A DNA stretch of 64,000 nt, taken from Akanthomyces muscarius. Taxonomy: Eukaryota > Ascomycota > Sordariomycetes > Hypocreales > Cordycipitaceae. Positions 44,222-55,067 of the stretch are shown here, one piece after another. The stretch spans positions 3,720,001 to 3,784,000 of the forward strand of contig NC_079243.1 of the NCBI RefSeq assembly GCF_028009165.1, in the 5' to 3' direction. A program made the translations under genes and the position numbers. The notes below the pieces were generated by a model. The model was given only the letters and a program-made list of their open reading frames with translations, did not search any database and was not told the origin of the DNA. Numbering within the stretch: the stretch's first letter is position 1; every line of letters starts with the position of its first letter.

Positions 44222-45631
44222 CTACACTCTCTTCAGCTCTCCCGATTCACCGCGTAATCTTTGAAGTTTAATCATGCCACCACCCTCCTCCAGTGCCATA
44301 GAAAGTAAAGGCAGCCCTTGCAGCACAAAGTCGACAAAGCCACCATCTTCACCACGCCGCCCATCTACAGCAGGCAGGAGCATAACCTCAGCCAAACCAT
44401 CGTAGACCAGCACAGGCAGACCACCAGTGCCCTCTTTTAGGAGAAACGAACGCCCATTGATATTCTTCCACTCCCCGCTCCACGCTTTCCAACCATCTCC
44501 GCTCTCAGAAGCTGGCCTTCCCAGTCGCTGCGCCTTGGCCTCATGGTCTGGGAACGGCCAGCCTTTGAGGGCGCTGATAGCCTGCATGCACTGTGCCCGT
44601 AGCAAATCCCCTGTATTGGCATTCGTCATGACCACAATTCCAGACTTTGAGAGCTCATCATTGGCGTCTTGGCCCAAGAAGCCCATAGACAGCGACCTGA
44701 AGCCTGGCTCGTTGGAGCCGCTGTGTCCAAACACAGCCGGCTTGCTCTTCCTCCTTTGCCAGCCCAGCGAGAATCCACCGTCAATCTCCTCGAGCATTTC
44801 CATTGCGGTGACCTGTTTCAATATTCCGCCTTCTCCGGAAACCGACTTTTGCACGTCTCGAATGAGCTTCAGCAAATCAGCGGGCGTGGTCCACAGACCC
44901 GCGGCAGCAAGCTCGGGAAAGTAGTGGTGATTGGCGTCGCATTCCGTGAATCCAGTGCGGTATGTTATGGCAATGTTCTTGTCCTCTTCCTTTCGTAAAT
45001 TATAGAAAGACCGTGTCATTTGGAGCGGCGTTAAAATAAGTTCCTGCATAAGGGCTCTGTATTCCTTGCCCGTGACGGCTTCGAGGATGAGCTGAAGCAA
45101 CGTGGATCCTGCGCCAGAGTATTCAAACTTGTGGCCCGGCAGCGAAACCAGACGGAAACGAGTTGTATTTGCAGGTTTCTCGCCGGCAATTATTTCATGC
45201 ATAGTCGGAACGGCCGCAGACGCAGAATAGCCGGGGAAGCTATCTGGCGCTAGGCCACCAGTATGACTGAGGAGTTGCTTAATCGTAATGCTCTCAATGA
45301 GCGGTCGCTGGCTCGGCGGTGACCCGTCGAGTAAAATTTCGAGATATTCTTTGGGCAGCAGCTCACGTAGTGTCCCATTCAGAGTCAATCGACCCTCGTC
45401 AATCAGCTTCATGGTGGCAACTGCGTTTGCTGCCTTGGAAATGCTGCAGGCCTGAAATGCCGTTTCGGCGTCATCGCCAGCGACAGAGTAGCACCTAGCT
45501 GACACTTGGCCATTGTCCATTACCGCGATGGACATGGACGGGGCTCCAAGTTCTGCCAAACATTCCGCGACATTATTATGTTGCGGGTGGTTTGTTAGAA
45601 TAAGTGTTTCGAGCTGGTCTAGGATGGCCAT
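44222..45631 (-). CDS. Beta-lactamase-family serine hydrolase
   Basis: Single-exon, 469-residue protein of the class C beta-lactamase/penicillin-binding fold, which in fungi covers esterases, transesterases and peptidases. The SxxK motif is S63-I-S-K66 in FQACSISKAANA; the second motif is YSG in FEYSGAGSTLLQL (Tyr of the YxN position); the third is HSG in AVFGHSGSNEPG. LLSHTGGLAPDSFPGY is the usual segment before motif two. No signal peptide, so cytosolic. The ATG at 45631 gives MAILDQLETL; a longer frame to 45694 lacks support. The C-terminal 100 residues form a lipocalin-like end domain of the kind seen in this family. The substrate is unknown and antibiotic resistance should not be assumed. 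Confidence 0.88.
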   Translation of the reverse strand: MAILDQLETLILTNHPQHNNVAECLAELGAPSMSIAVMDNGQVSARCYSVAGDDAETAFQACSISKAANAVATMKLIDEGRLTLNGTLRELLPKEYLEILLDGSPPSQRPLIESITIKQLLSHTGGLAPDSFPGYSASAAVPTMHEIIAGEKPANTTRFRLVSLPGHKFEYSGAGSTLLQLILEAVTGKEYRALMQELILTPLQMTRSFYNLRKEEDKNIAITYRTGFTECDANHHYFPELAAAGLWTTPADLLKLIRDVQKSVSGEGGILKQVTAMEMLEEIDGGFSLGWQRRKSKPAVFGHSGSNEPGFRSLSMGFLGQDANDELSKSGIVVMTNANTGDLLRAQCMQAISALKGWPFPDHEAKAQRLGRPASESGDGWKAWSGEWKNINGRSFLLKEGTGGLPVLVYDGLAEVMLLPAVDGRRGEDGGFVDFVLQGLPLLSMALEEGGGMIKLQRLRGESGELKRV

Positions 45632-46421
45632 TTCGTTGTAAGTGCGGAACTGGTGTTTGGTGAGTGAATGAAGATTATGAGAGCTTGAGTACAAGTCGGG
45701 TCAGAAAAGGCTTTATAGTTGAAAACCGCTCTTGTTGTAGCATGAGAGGCACCCGTTTGGCAGCGACAACGTTTAGAACAATCTAGTTCGCACCTCGGCT
45801 CTGCTACCCGTTCGGACAGAAATTGCGTCAACTCACACGTGGACAAGTGGTGCGGAGGCGTAGCCTTACGACAGCGCCACAAGTCTCGTGGGAAGGCTAC
45901 GAGACTTTCAAGAAGCCGGCGCGCGCGAGCTAGAATGTTCTCGTAGTTTTGCGGACCGTAAAAGGAACATGCCCGTGAGCACTGCGGCTCGCTCTCAATT
46001 ACGTCCGATAAGCGACTAGCTGTAGGGTAGGCAACGCTGAAGCAGCTCGGGTGTATAATGGTCGATCATGCGATCGAATTATCATAATTTTATGCAGGGC
46101 TGGAGGGTTCAGTGTACGCGGTGCCGACATTATAAATTGAGTCATTGGAAATAATCCGCTCTGGAGCTTAAAGTGGCAGTCTTTGGTGACATGACATTCG
46201 TATCACTTCTCAAGATTCGAAGTGCTGGATTCCAAAAAGGAAACCACTTTACGCGGAACGCGTCTTGACGCGCTCCACCCAAGAAGAAAGCTCCAAGAGC
46301 TAGGTAGCCAGCTAGCAACTTTCAACGTCAGTCGTGGCCAAACGACAAATCATCTCGAATCAGCGAGTCGACTGATCCAGGACTACTGCATCCGCACAAT
46401 TGGCTGCAGTCACAGTCGGCC
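45632..46421. other. Divergent intergenic region
   Basis: Between the starts of the beta-lactamase-like gene (minus) and ORC2 (plus). No coding content; both promoters are expected here. Confidence 0.55.
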
Positions 46422-48187
46422 ATGAACCAGGACAGCAGAGACGCCGACGAGGGTCCCCCGGCCAAGCGCCAGCGAAGCTCGGAGCCCCTCGACGCAACTA
46501 TCCTCGCCCCTTCCGAGGACGTTCCCATGGACGGCCACGACATCCCGATGGATGGCCAAGATGTAGCCATGGTAACCCAAACCACCGAAGACGTCGTCGC
46601 CTCAGCTCCCGAACCCACACCCGTCGTCACGCCACGAAAGCGCGGCCGGCCCCCGAAGCAAAGACCGACCAAATCACCCGCCACCCCATCGACCTCTGCG
46701 CCCAACACCACGCATCTCACGCCGCTCAAGGCCGCAGGGCCGAATGCTTCGACCCCGGGCCGTAACGCCGCCGACCGCTCTGCGCGCCGCAAGACGGCGC
46801 GCACGCTTCTCGAGCACGCGACCGGTGACGGCCCGAGCGACGACGACGCCGGCGCCTCGGACGAGGACGAGGATCTCGCGCGGGCCATCTTTGGCGACAC
46901 ATCGGATGAGGACGACGACATCAACGACCGCATGTCTGACGGCGATGGCCTGCTGCCTGACGAAGCAACTGCGGCAGCATCGACACCCACAAAGCAGAAA
47001 CGGCCGCGGAGGAAGCGCGCCAAGTCGCCGACGCCGCCGCGCGACCTCCCGCCGCAGGAAATGTACTTTTTCCACAACAAGCCCGGCCGGCCCAAGACCT
47101 CTGACAATACGCTCTCCGGCCTGCGGCTGCTCACGCACGACGAGTACTTTGACGTCCTTGGCAAGAAAAGCGCCGTCACCCAACGCCACGCCAAAGACGT
47201 CGACTACCTCGAGACGCTGCACGCCGAGTCGTTTGCGCAGTGGGCGCTGGAGCTCGCGCAGGGCTTTAGTCTGTGCCTCTACGGCTTCGGCTCCAAGCGC
47301 AACCTCCTCCAGAAATTCGCGACACATCTATATACCCTGGCGCCCGAGAGCCCGATTGTCATCGTCAATGGCTACACGCCCACAACGAACATCCGCGAGA
47401 TCCTGTCGTGCGTGGCGCGCGCCGTGCTGCCCGACACGAAAAAGAGCCTCCCCTCGACGCAGCCGCTCGCCATGGCGCAATCCATCCTCGCCCACCTCTC
47501 ATCCTCCCCGTCCTCCACCTCCGTCACCATCCTAGTGCACTCCATCGACTCCTCCTCCTTCCGCCGCGCCTCCGCCTCGTCCTACCCCATCCTCGCGTCC
47601 CTCGCCGCGCACCCGGCCGTGCACCTGCTCTGCTCCGCCGACGCGCCCGACTTCTCGCTCCTCTGGGACGTCGGCGTGCGCTCCGCCTTTAACTTTGTCT
47701 TCCACGACGCCACCACCTTTGCGCCGCTGGCCGTGGAGCTCGACGCCGTGGACGAGATGCACGAGCTGCTCGGGCGGAAAGCGCACCGCGTGCACGGCCG
47801 CGAGGGCGTCGCGTTTGTGCTCAAGAGCTTGCCGGAGAACGCCAAGAACCTGTTCCGCCTGCTGGTCGGCGAGGTGCTCATCGCCATGGACGAGGATGCC
47901 GGGGGCGCAGAGGAAGGGAGCACGGGTGTGGAATATAGAATGGTGTATAACAAAGCAGTGGAGGAGTTTGTGTGCAGTTCGGAAATGGCGTTCCGTACCC
48001 TCCTTAAAGAGTATGTCCCCAATCGCCTGTTCTGATTGGTTTGTAATTGGATGCTAACTTGTGGTGCTGCAGATTTCACGATCATCAAATCATTACCAGC
48101 CGCAAAGACGCGCTGGGTACAGAGCTTTTGAGTCTGCCGTTTAGGCGGGAGGAGCTGGAGGCCATTTTAGAAGATCTCATGGCGTGA
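46422..48187 (+). CDS. ORC2: Origin recognition complex subunit 2
   Basis: Subunit of the six-protein ORC that marks replication origins; nuclear. Exons 46422-48010 and 48073-48187 encode 567 residues. The disordered, acidic N-terminus contains an AT-hook-like RKRGRPPKQRP, a bipartite basic stretch KQKRPRRKRAKSPTPP and several Asp/Glu runs with SDD/TSDEDD. The ORC2 core begins near MYFFHNKPGRPKTSDNTLSGL and has LCLYGFGSKRNLLQKF (AAA+-like Walker A position), VIVNGYTPTTNIREIL and a WH-like C-terminus. The second exon supplies FHDHQIITSRKDALGTELL and the end ILEDLMA, with typical fungal ORC2 wording. The intron has a GCTAAC branch point. Convergent with SEC59. Confidence 0.95.
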
Positions 48188-48429
48188 AGGGTGCTTTAAC
48201 ATCTACGTTGGCGTTTTGGAGGCAACAGTTATTTGACAAGATGCATTTGAGAAAAGGAAAACTACTTGGCAAAGCAACAGGGTTGTTGTCTTGTTGGTAA
48301 TTAGACGCTGCAATGCTGCAGCCTGTATTATTTATATTTATAAATGCTCATGCAATAAAAATGGCACTCACGCCAGTCTAGTCTTGGTCTCTCCTCCCAT
48401 GTCGTGCTGACAAATGTTCTTGTAGCGAG
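48188..48429. other. Convergent spacer between ORC2 and SEC59
   Basis: 242 bases with the 3' regions of both genes and no coding content. Confidence 0.6.
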
Positions 48430-51147
48430 TTACACGCCCAGACTCTTGACACAGGTCCACAGAACAACAGGCACAATGACATTGTCGTTGCCGCCCGTCA
48501 GGACCGCCTCCGTGACACTCGCCAACGACGCGCAGACACCCGCGTTCCTAGCCGCCGCCAAAACCGCCAACGGCTCATCCGCCGTCGGCCAGCCACCGAC
48601 CCTCAACCAGGCGCTCGCGAAGCTCAGGCCCGCAAAGACGGCCACCGCAAACGCGACGCTGCCCTCAAGGCTCTTGCCGCCGCCCCAGAGCCACTTGCGG
48701 TGTCCGTAGCGGCGGCCGATCAGGCTGGCCGCGGCGTCCCCGAGGCCGACGCAGATGACGCCCGCCACCATGCTAGCGTCGCGTGAGGGCGCCTCCCAAC
48801 CCTTGGCGTAGCCCTCGCCAGCGCGGCCAACCGTGGCCAAGGCCAGCCAGAGGGGGATGGCGCAGCCGATGAGCAGGAAGATGTGGGAGATGACGACGGG
48901 GCCGCGAAAGTCGCGGCCGTCGACGTACGGCGCCAGGAACGCGGCAATGGGCTTCGACAGCGGCGGCAGCTGGCTGGCGCGGAGCAGGTCGAGGATTAGG
49001 AAGACGGCGAGGATCAGGCCGAGGGCCAGCGCAGCGTACGTGGGGTCCACGTACAGCGCGGGCAGGAACATGCCCACCATCATAAAGTGGAAGACCTTGC
49101 GGCGCGTGTCGACCTCGTACGTGTCTTTGAGCTGGAACACGACGAGCAGGCCGGCGAGGAGGATGACAAGCCAGTAGCCGCTGAGAAGAAGACGTGTCGT
49201 GGCAGCGCCAAAGTGCTGCAGGCGCAGGGTCTCGACCCAGCCTAGACCTGCCACAGCCGCGTCGGGCGTGTTGGTGTGGTTTGGGGGCAGGCAGATCCAT
49301 CGCTCTAGGTTCGCTGTCACGACTTGCAGGCGGAACCAGGGCACGTCGCCAAAGAGGTAGCCGAGGGCCCAGCCGATGGGTTCTTGGCTCGACAGTGCGT
49401 AGCGCGCGACGTAGGTACGGACACCGACTAAGATGAGCAGGATGATGCAGGCATACACGTAGGCCGCGTATGCCCATTTCCGAACGATGGCTTGTTCGTA
49501 GGTCAGTTTGAGAAACGGCCGCACAGAGAGCGATGTGGCACGTTTGCGCCGACCAGATGGCGTATGCCCGCTGGCACGACGCGCTGGCTTGTCCGGGGTG
49601 GGCAATGTGTGTCGCCTCGAGATGCCCTCGATGACATCCTCGTCGGAGTTGGTAGTACCTGTGGCAGCGCCAGGTTCAGCACCGGGCCACGCCGACATGG
49701 GGCCTAGCGTGCGAACCCTGGAAGGTGCGCGAAAGGTCGGGCCGCTCTCTGCCTCGTCTTCGGATGAGTATGCGGTCGAATAGGCGGGATCTTCAGGCTG
49801 CAAGCCGCGCAGCTCAGCCCGTAGTCTTCGCAGCGAGAGCAACCGTAGCAGTGACTTCCAGATGGGCGATTTCTGGCCGCTTGGCAGTCTGCGGAAGCGC
49901 CACTTGGGAACTCTGGCCAGCGCGATGCCCCATCGTATGACCGCGCCGCAGAGGAAAAGAACGCCGAGGCCGCCGCCCCAGAGAAGGGCCTTGATGATTT
50001 GCATTTGCGGCGACCTGCCTAGGATAAGTACATCGATGAGAGCAATGGAGAGCAGCTGCAGCTCGGCTGTCAGCAGACTGGTGGTGGTCAAGCAATGCAA
50101 GACAAGGCACAGAGTTCTGTGCAAGGGATAGAGCAGGACAATAGCCTCCGCCGACAGGGGTAGATTGGCAGAGTCTTGATAAAGATGCCTGTCGGAATCA
50201 TTCCCCCACAGCAGCGGAAGACATGTCGCTGCCCATTGCAGAGTGTCGTAAGACGCGGCGTGCTCGAGCTTCGGGAATAGTTGTTGCGGCAAAGCGCTGA
50301 TGCTGAGAATCAAATTCGGCAGAAGCACGGCCACATTATCGACAGAAATTAGAAGAGAGACCAGTATTGTAATAGCTGGCGGGTATAATAGGGGTGCAGG
50401 GTCGAAATTGGCCGGTATCGTGAGTGGCAGCCATCGCGAGGGGCTTCGCTTCCGATAGGACCATAATAGGACTCGAAGAGGGTAGACGGCTGCGACTGTG
50501 GTGGCAAGGCCGAGAAAGAGCTTGAAGTCTGTACATTGTCAGCGAAAGCCCGGGCAAATGTGTTTTTGGTACTTCTCACCTTTGTTCCATTTCTGGTATA
50601 TAGGTGCCACGTGCGAATTGGTGGTGACGAATGCGCCAAGGAGCGCTATGATGCCCCCCTCCGTGAGGCGGCGCACGACATTGCGATATCGCCGCAGCGG
50701 GCTTAGTATTATATTCCCCGAGGGAGCTGCTTTGAATACAGATTCTTTGCTCAATAAGGGTTCCTGCTCCTCTTCTATGATGGACGGCGAGACGGGGGTC
50801 GCTGTGCCGGACAGCACCTCGTTGCGGCCCCGCAGCCCCTTGTGCAGCTTCACCTTGGGCGCCGGCAAGCCACGCAGGAAATGCTCGTCATCCGCCTCGG
50901 TGCCGCTATCACTGACGGGGGTCGAGTCTTTGGAGAATGCAGACGGTCGTATGGGCGACAACTGTCCGTGTCGCATCGTCTTTGAAGAGCCGCCTGCCTT
51001 GGTCGGCGGCGCCAGGCGGTCGTAGTCGCTGGGAATCTCGTTGTGGCCTCGGTGGTAGGGGTGTGGCGAGCGGCTCAATGCGCGCAGGTGTACGTGCTCG
51101 TCGAATTCGACGCCACCGAGCAGCTCTCTGGAGTTGGGCTCGCCCAT
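48430..51147 (-). CDS. SEC59: Dolichol kinase
   Basis: ER membrane enzyme that uses CTP to phosphorylate dolichol for N-glycosylation, O-mannosylation and GPI anchors. Minus-strand exons 51147-50580 and 50528-48430 encode 888 residues. The N-terminal 170 residues are soluble and Ser/Pro-rich, followed by a dozen or more hydrophobic spans. The kinase region near the C-terminus contains RRKVFHFMMVGMFLP, the CTP-binding type motif VGLGDAAASLIGRRYGHRKW, and SLEGSVAF with the trailing GGNDNVIVPV. The intron joins YQKWNK to DFKLFLGLATT. The long N-terminal extension is normal in filamentous fungi; yeast Sec59 is much shorter. The start at 51147 (GCCCATGGG-type context) is the first good ATG in frame. 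Confidence 0.94.
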
Positions 51148-54100
51148 GGCGGATGGCGGCGCATCGAACGGTGGTTTGTTCGAGGGGTAGACTTGCGTGA
51201 GCTATTGGCGCACGTAGCCTGATGACAGGCCTCGGTTCCAGTTCCACCACTTGACGTAACGTCAATTGCGCTCAGCATGCACTTTTATCAACAGAGTGAT
51301 ATCGACGTTTCGGCCATGGGTAATTTCGTGAGAACGGGACGTAGGTTTGGAAAAAAGCTGCAGCATCACATGAAAGCGGCGCGGCCTGGGTAAGGGCTAC
51401 GCCAAAAAGTGCTACGACAGCGCGGGCCTTTCGGCGCCACAAGGCCGCGCACGTCCAGCAGGCGATTGAGAGAGAATCACGTGAACAGATATGCGGACTC
51501 GACCATTTTGCTTGCAACTATAATAAAGGGGCGTTATCATCATGTCTAATTTTGATGTTGGATATATTTTCTGTCAGAGTTGACGGTGGACTTGTCATGT
51601 GCAAGCCTGATGCATCGACTGATGCCGTCAAGACTCGAAAGATGCTATATCAGACCAAGGCGAAGCTTTGGTGGAGCAGTGGATCTCGAACCAGCAGCCG
51701 GAGCATAGCGGCCCACCGAATGGAAAGAGGCGCATCTGTTTTTATGGTATGGCTGGAAAGCGGATCGTCAGTCGGAATATTTTTCTGTGATACGTACTGA
51801 TAGTCCGGCTCGACAGCTGTGGTGACAGCGATGAGCTTGTCTTGAGGACCAGACTTGTGGCGGCTGGCTGGAGGGTAGCGTCGAACTGGAGGTGGCAGAG
51901 ACCAAGCTGTCCAGCATTTTAATGTCAATTAGAAAATTGGCTTTATTGCGGCCGGGACAAACCTTCCGCAAGTGCAATGTGTTTAAGCAATATTTCAATT
52001 AATGAACAAATTATGACAGGCCATAATGCACGACGGACGCAGCTGAAGAGAGTTGGGGCTGGTGTGCAGCATGCAGTGATATTGAGTCTCATGCTATGGG
52101 CGTCTCTTTATCATTTACGATCCGGCATCATCGGCTAGAATGCTATGGTATATGGATACACAATGCGAAACGTGTTCTTAACCGCCTTTTCCACCCAAAG
52201 CTAGTGTATTGCATGTGCCGCTAAGTGAGCAGTTGAATTGCATAATTCGACGACGACATTCGCTAAGGCAGCTTGGTTTGAGAAATGGATGGCGAACTAG
52301 CGCAGAATATGATTCTGTTCTACGACAGATGGGATGTTTCGCTTCGCGAGCCCACGATGGCGTAGACTGGTGAGCAGGCCGCAGGAGCTGGTCCGCCTGT
52401 CAGAGAATGTCTCACCAGCCACCGGATTTTGCCAACGATCTTTGTGCGCACGGCGCGGCAACGAAACGTGCCAGGCTGGCAGAAGTCGTAATGACTGGTC
52501 TTTGACATGCAAGAGAGCGAAAGAGCGAGAAAATTAAAAAGGATGCACTGCTGGCATGAGGATCAAACAAAGCACCAGACTACTCGCAGCTAGTGCGTGG
52601 TGGTTTACAATTTACAGGCAATAATTGGCTGCGGCGAGCCAGCCCTCGCTGCGCCGCAAGGGAGGTGAAAAGCAGCCGGCAATGCTATTGATAGAATGGG
52701 CTGAGCCAGCCAACGATGAGGGAGCCAGAGCAGAGCCTCATGCGCAGAGCCCAATTGGTGGAGAAGGATCGGGCCAGGACAGCGCAGCAACCAGCTGGCA
52801 TAATAATAAACCATCATCCCGTATACTTTTTCTATACGGACCTATCGGCTGATGGAATACGCCGGCTGGGCGAGACAGAGTTCAGCAGCGCCGTCCATGC
52901 GGCCGCAGAAGCCATGGCACCACCACAGAGGAGTGGGCACGGTGCGGGTTGGGCTGAGACAGATGGGAGCTGAAGCAAGAAGAGAGCTGGAGCTGTTGTT
53001 ATGCGTGCCCTGGTGCCGGGCGAGGGCTCTGACGCGCCAATCGTCGGGTTCAGCGGATGTTGCCTGGGGGGAGTTCTTTGACTAGGATCGAATTCCACCG
53101 CCAAAAAAAAGTTCGGGATGTATGGAGACAGCGTGCAGGGAACAGAGCGAAGATGAAGACGAAGACTGAGACCGCTGCTGATAGTGTGCCCCAACGTGCC
53201 CACGGATCGCTAGCGCATCGGGCTCTGACAGCCCGGATGGCTGTGACGCAGACAGGGCTGTTGCAAGGTCTGGCCAGGCTGTCTGGGTAACTCTCATTTT
53301 GTCTTTCTTTTCTTTTTCCTCCGCGGCAGGATTCTTGGGTGGGAGCCTTCTTCTATTTAGCGTTTATTAGCCACGTTTGCAACCGAGGCCAATGCAAGAA
53401 ATCCTCCGCGGCGCACGGGAATAAGAAACGAGGAATAAAAAGATCATCGTCAGTCGCTGGGAACCCGTAGCGCTGAATGAGAAATCATTGAACCATGGAT
53501 GGCTTTCTATTAGCTTGGGACGCTAGCGGGAAGAGAGGTTGGAGAGTTTTTCTAGGTGCTTTGTCTCGTATTCTTCCAAGGCAATGGCTGGCTTGGCTGA
53601 CGCTGGGCCGTCCCACCGGGTGAGCGAGCCACGCCCAACAGGGCAACGCTGGTACGGTGCTTGCAAGGGAGGGCAGGCTGCCGGGACCGGGGTTTGAAGC
53701 TGGCAGCGCGTCGGCTCACTGGCTCCGGGCTGCTAGCGTCGCTATTCACAGGTGTGCAGCCCCCAAAAATAGCGCATCCGGCCCAGCGACCACCGCTGCA
53801 AGACGCTGTAACTGCTGTCCCGTGGACGGTGGTGAAGCGGGTGGGCTGCTCAGATATGTGAATCTCATCTACACCCACGGCATTGTTTAACAATACGGAA
53901 AAAAATTCCAGGCGCTGTCTAGCCTCGTCTGCATTCGATGCTTTCTTTTTTTAGCAGTCCACGTTGTCATCCGTCTTTTCTCCTCTATCTCTATTTTTGA
54001 ATTTAACCTGGCTGTGCCACCTCCTGCTCCTCGCGTCCATCCATCCCAATCACAACTGCCACCACCTCGGTTTCTCGTCCTCCCGCCCACAAACTTTGCG

Positions 54101-55067
54101 CCTTCTAGCCTCCCACTCTCCCAAGCTAAGCACCTCACCACCTCGTGTAAGAGGCTCCATTCGACGCAACACGGCCCCTCCGCCGCAGGAAGAAAAAAGC
54201 CGGTTGCCCCATCGTCCTAGCCAGCCTGGCCCGTCGCCACCTGCAGGCGAAAGCGGAGCATCTCGACCTGCCACCCACGCCAGCCCAGCCTGCCCAAGCA
54301 CCACCACAAGCAAACGCACACCACAGCCCGTCGCTGCAAACGCATCATACCTTTTGCCTTGCTTCCGGCCTGCATCTCTGCCGTCTGCATCGCGCTGCTT
54401 CTCTTCCCTCTTCTCCTCCTCACTCTTTATTAGTCCTGTCAACCTCCTCTCTTATTGATTTGTTTCCCTCTCGTCCAATCATCCTCTCCCATCCAGCCAA
54501 GACTTGCAGCAAGCCCGACCCTCCCCCACAACGACGACGCTCTGATAAGCTCACCACCCGCACATCAAACGCCTCGTTTTCCTTGTGCACTGGAGTTCCA
54601 TTGCCCACATTTTGCCGTCTCGTGTCTGCCAAGTTCAAACCAAGATACAGACGCCTTTTAGCTTTGTGTTCTGCAGCCCACCCAGCTTTGTCGTCATTCA
54701 AAACCTAGCCATCTGGAATCGCACGGGCTAAACACACACCACTGCACATCATCTGCAAGCCAAACCTGCCTGTCTCTGTCTGAAGCAAGCCGAAACCTCT
54801 TGGGGCCGCTTTTTGCCTAGTCCGACCTGCTTCTTCTATACCCTCCTTCCTGAACCTCTTCAACCTCTTCTTCCTCCTCTTTTTTCTTCTCTGCATTATA
54901 TATATACAGAAATGTCCTCCGACATGCAACACGACTCCACGCTGGAGGCCGGACTACTGAGAAAGCAGCATCAGGAAGAAGAAAAGTCGCAACATTCTGG
55001 AAGAGGTTTTGGAGACCGCACCCTTGGACACCCGGATACAATTCCCGGACAGCAGGAGCACCGCAAA
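51148..55067. other. Long divergent intergenic region
   Basis: About 3.9 kb without a supportable gene, between the starts of SEC59 (minus) and the GPI-anchored protein gene (plus). The right-hand 900 bases are strongly pyrimidine-rich and contain a TATATATATA at 54897-54906. Short frames elsewhere have no features. Confidence 0.5.
54897..54906 (+). promoter_or_regulatory. TATA-like element before the GPI-anchored protein gene
   Basis: A 10-bp TATATATATA lies about 160 bases upstream of the ATG at 55068 and only 6 bases from an upstream in-frame ATG at 54912. If it positions transcription, the start would fall downstream of 54912, favouring 55068. Confidence 0.4.

Noticed and set aside
22103..45631. 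A secondary-metabolite cluster
   Set aside because: No polyketide synthase, NRPS, terpene cyclase or prenyltransferase is present; the oxidoreductases and hydrolases are of ordinary types and separated by unrelated genes.
46674..47327. 217-codon minus-strand frame opposite ORC2
   Set aside because: Antisense shadow of the GC-rich ORC2 exon; no independent signals.
51681..51692. T-arm-like ggttcgagatcc on the minus strand, hinting at a tRNA
   Set aside because: The loop would have eight bases, the stem does not pair, and no acceptor or anticodon arm can be drawn upstream.
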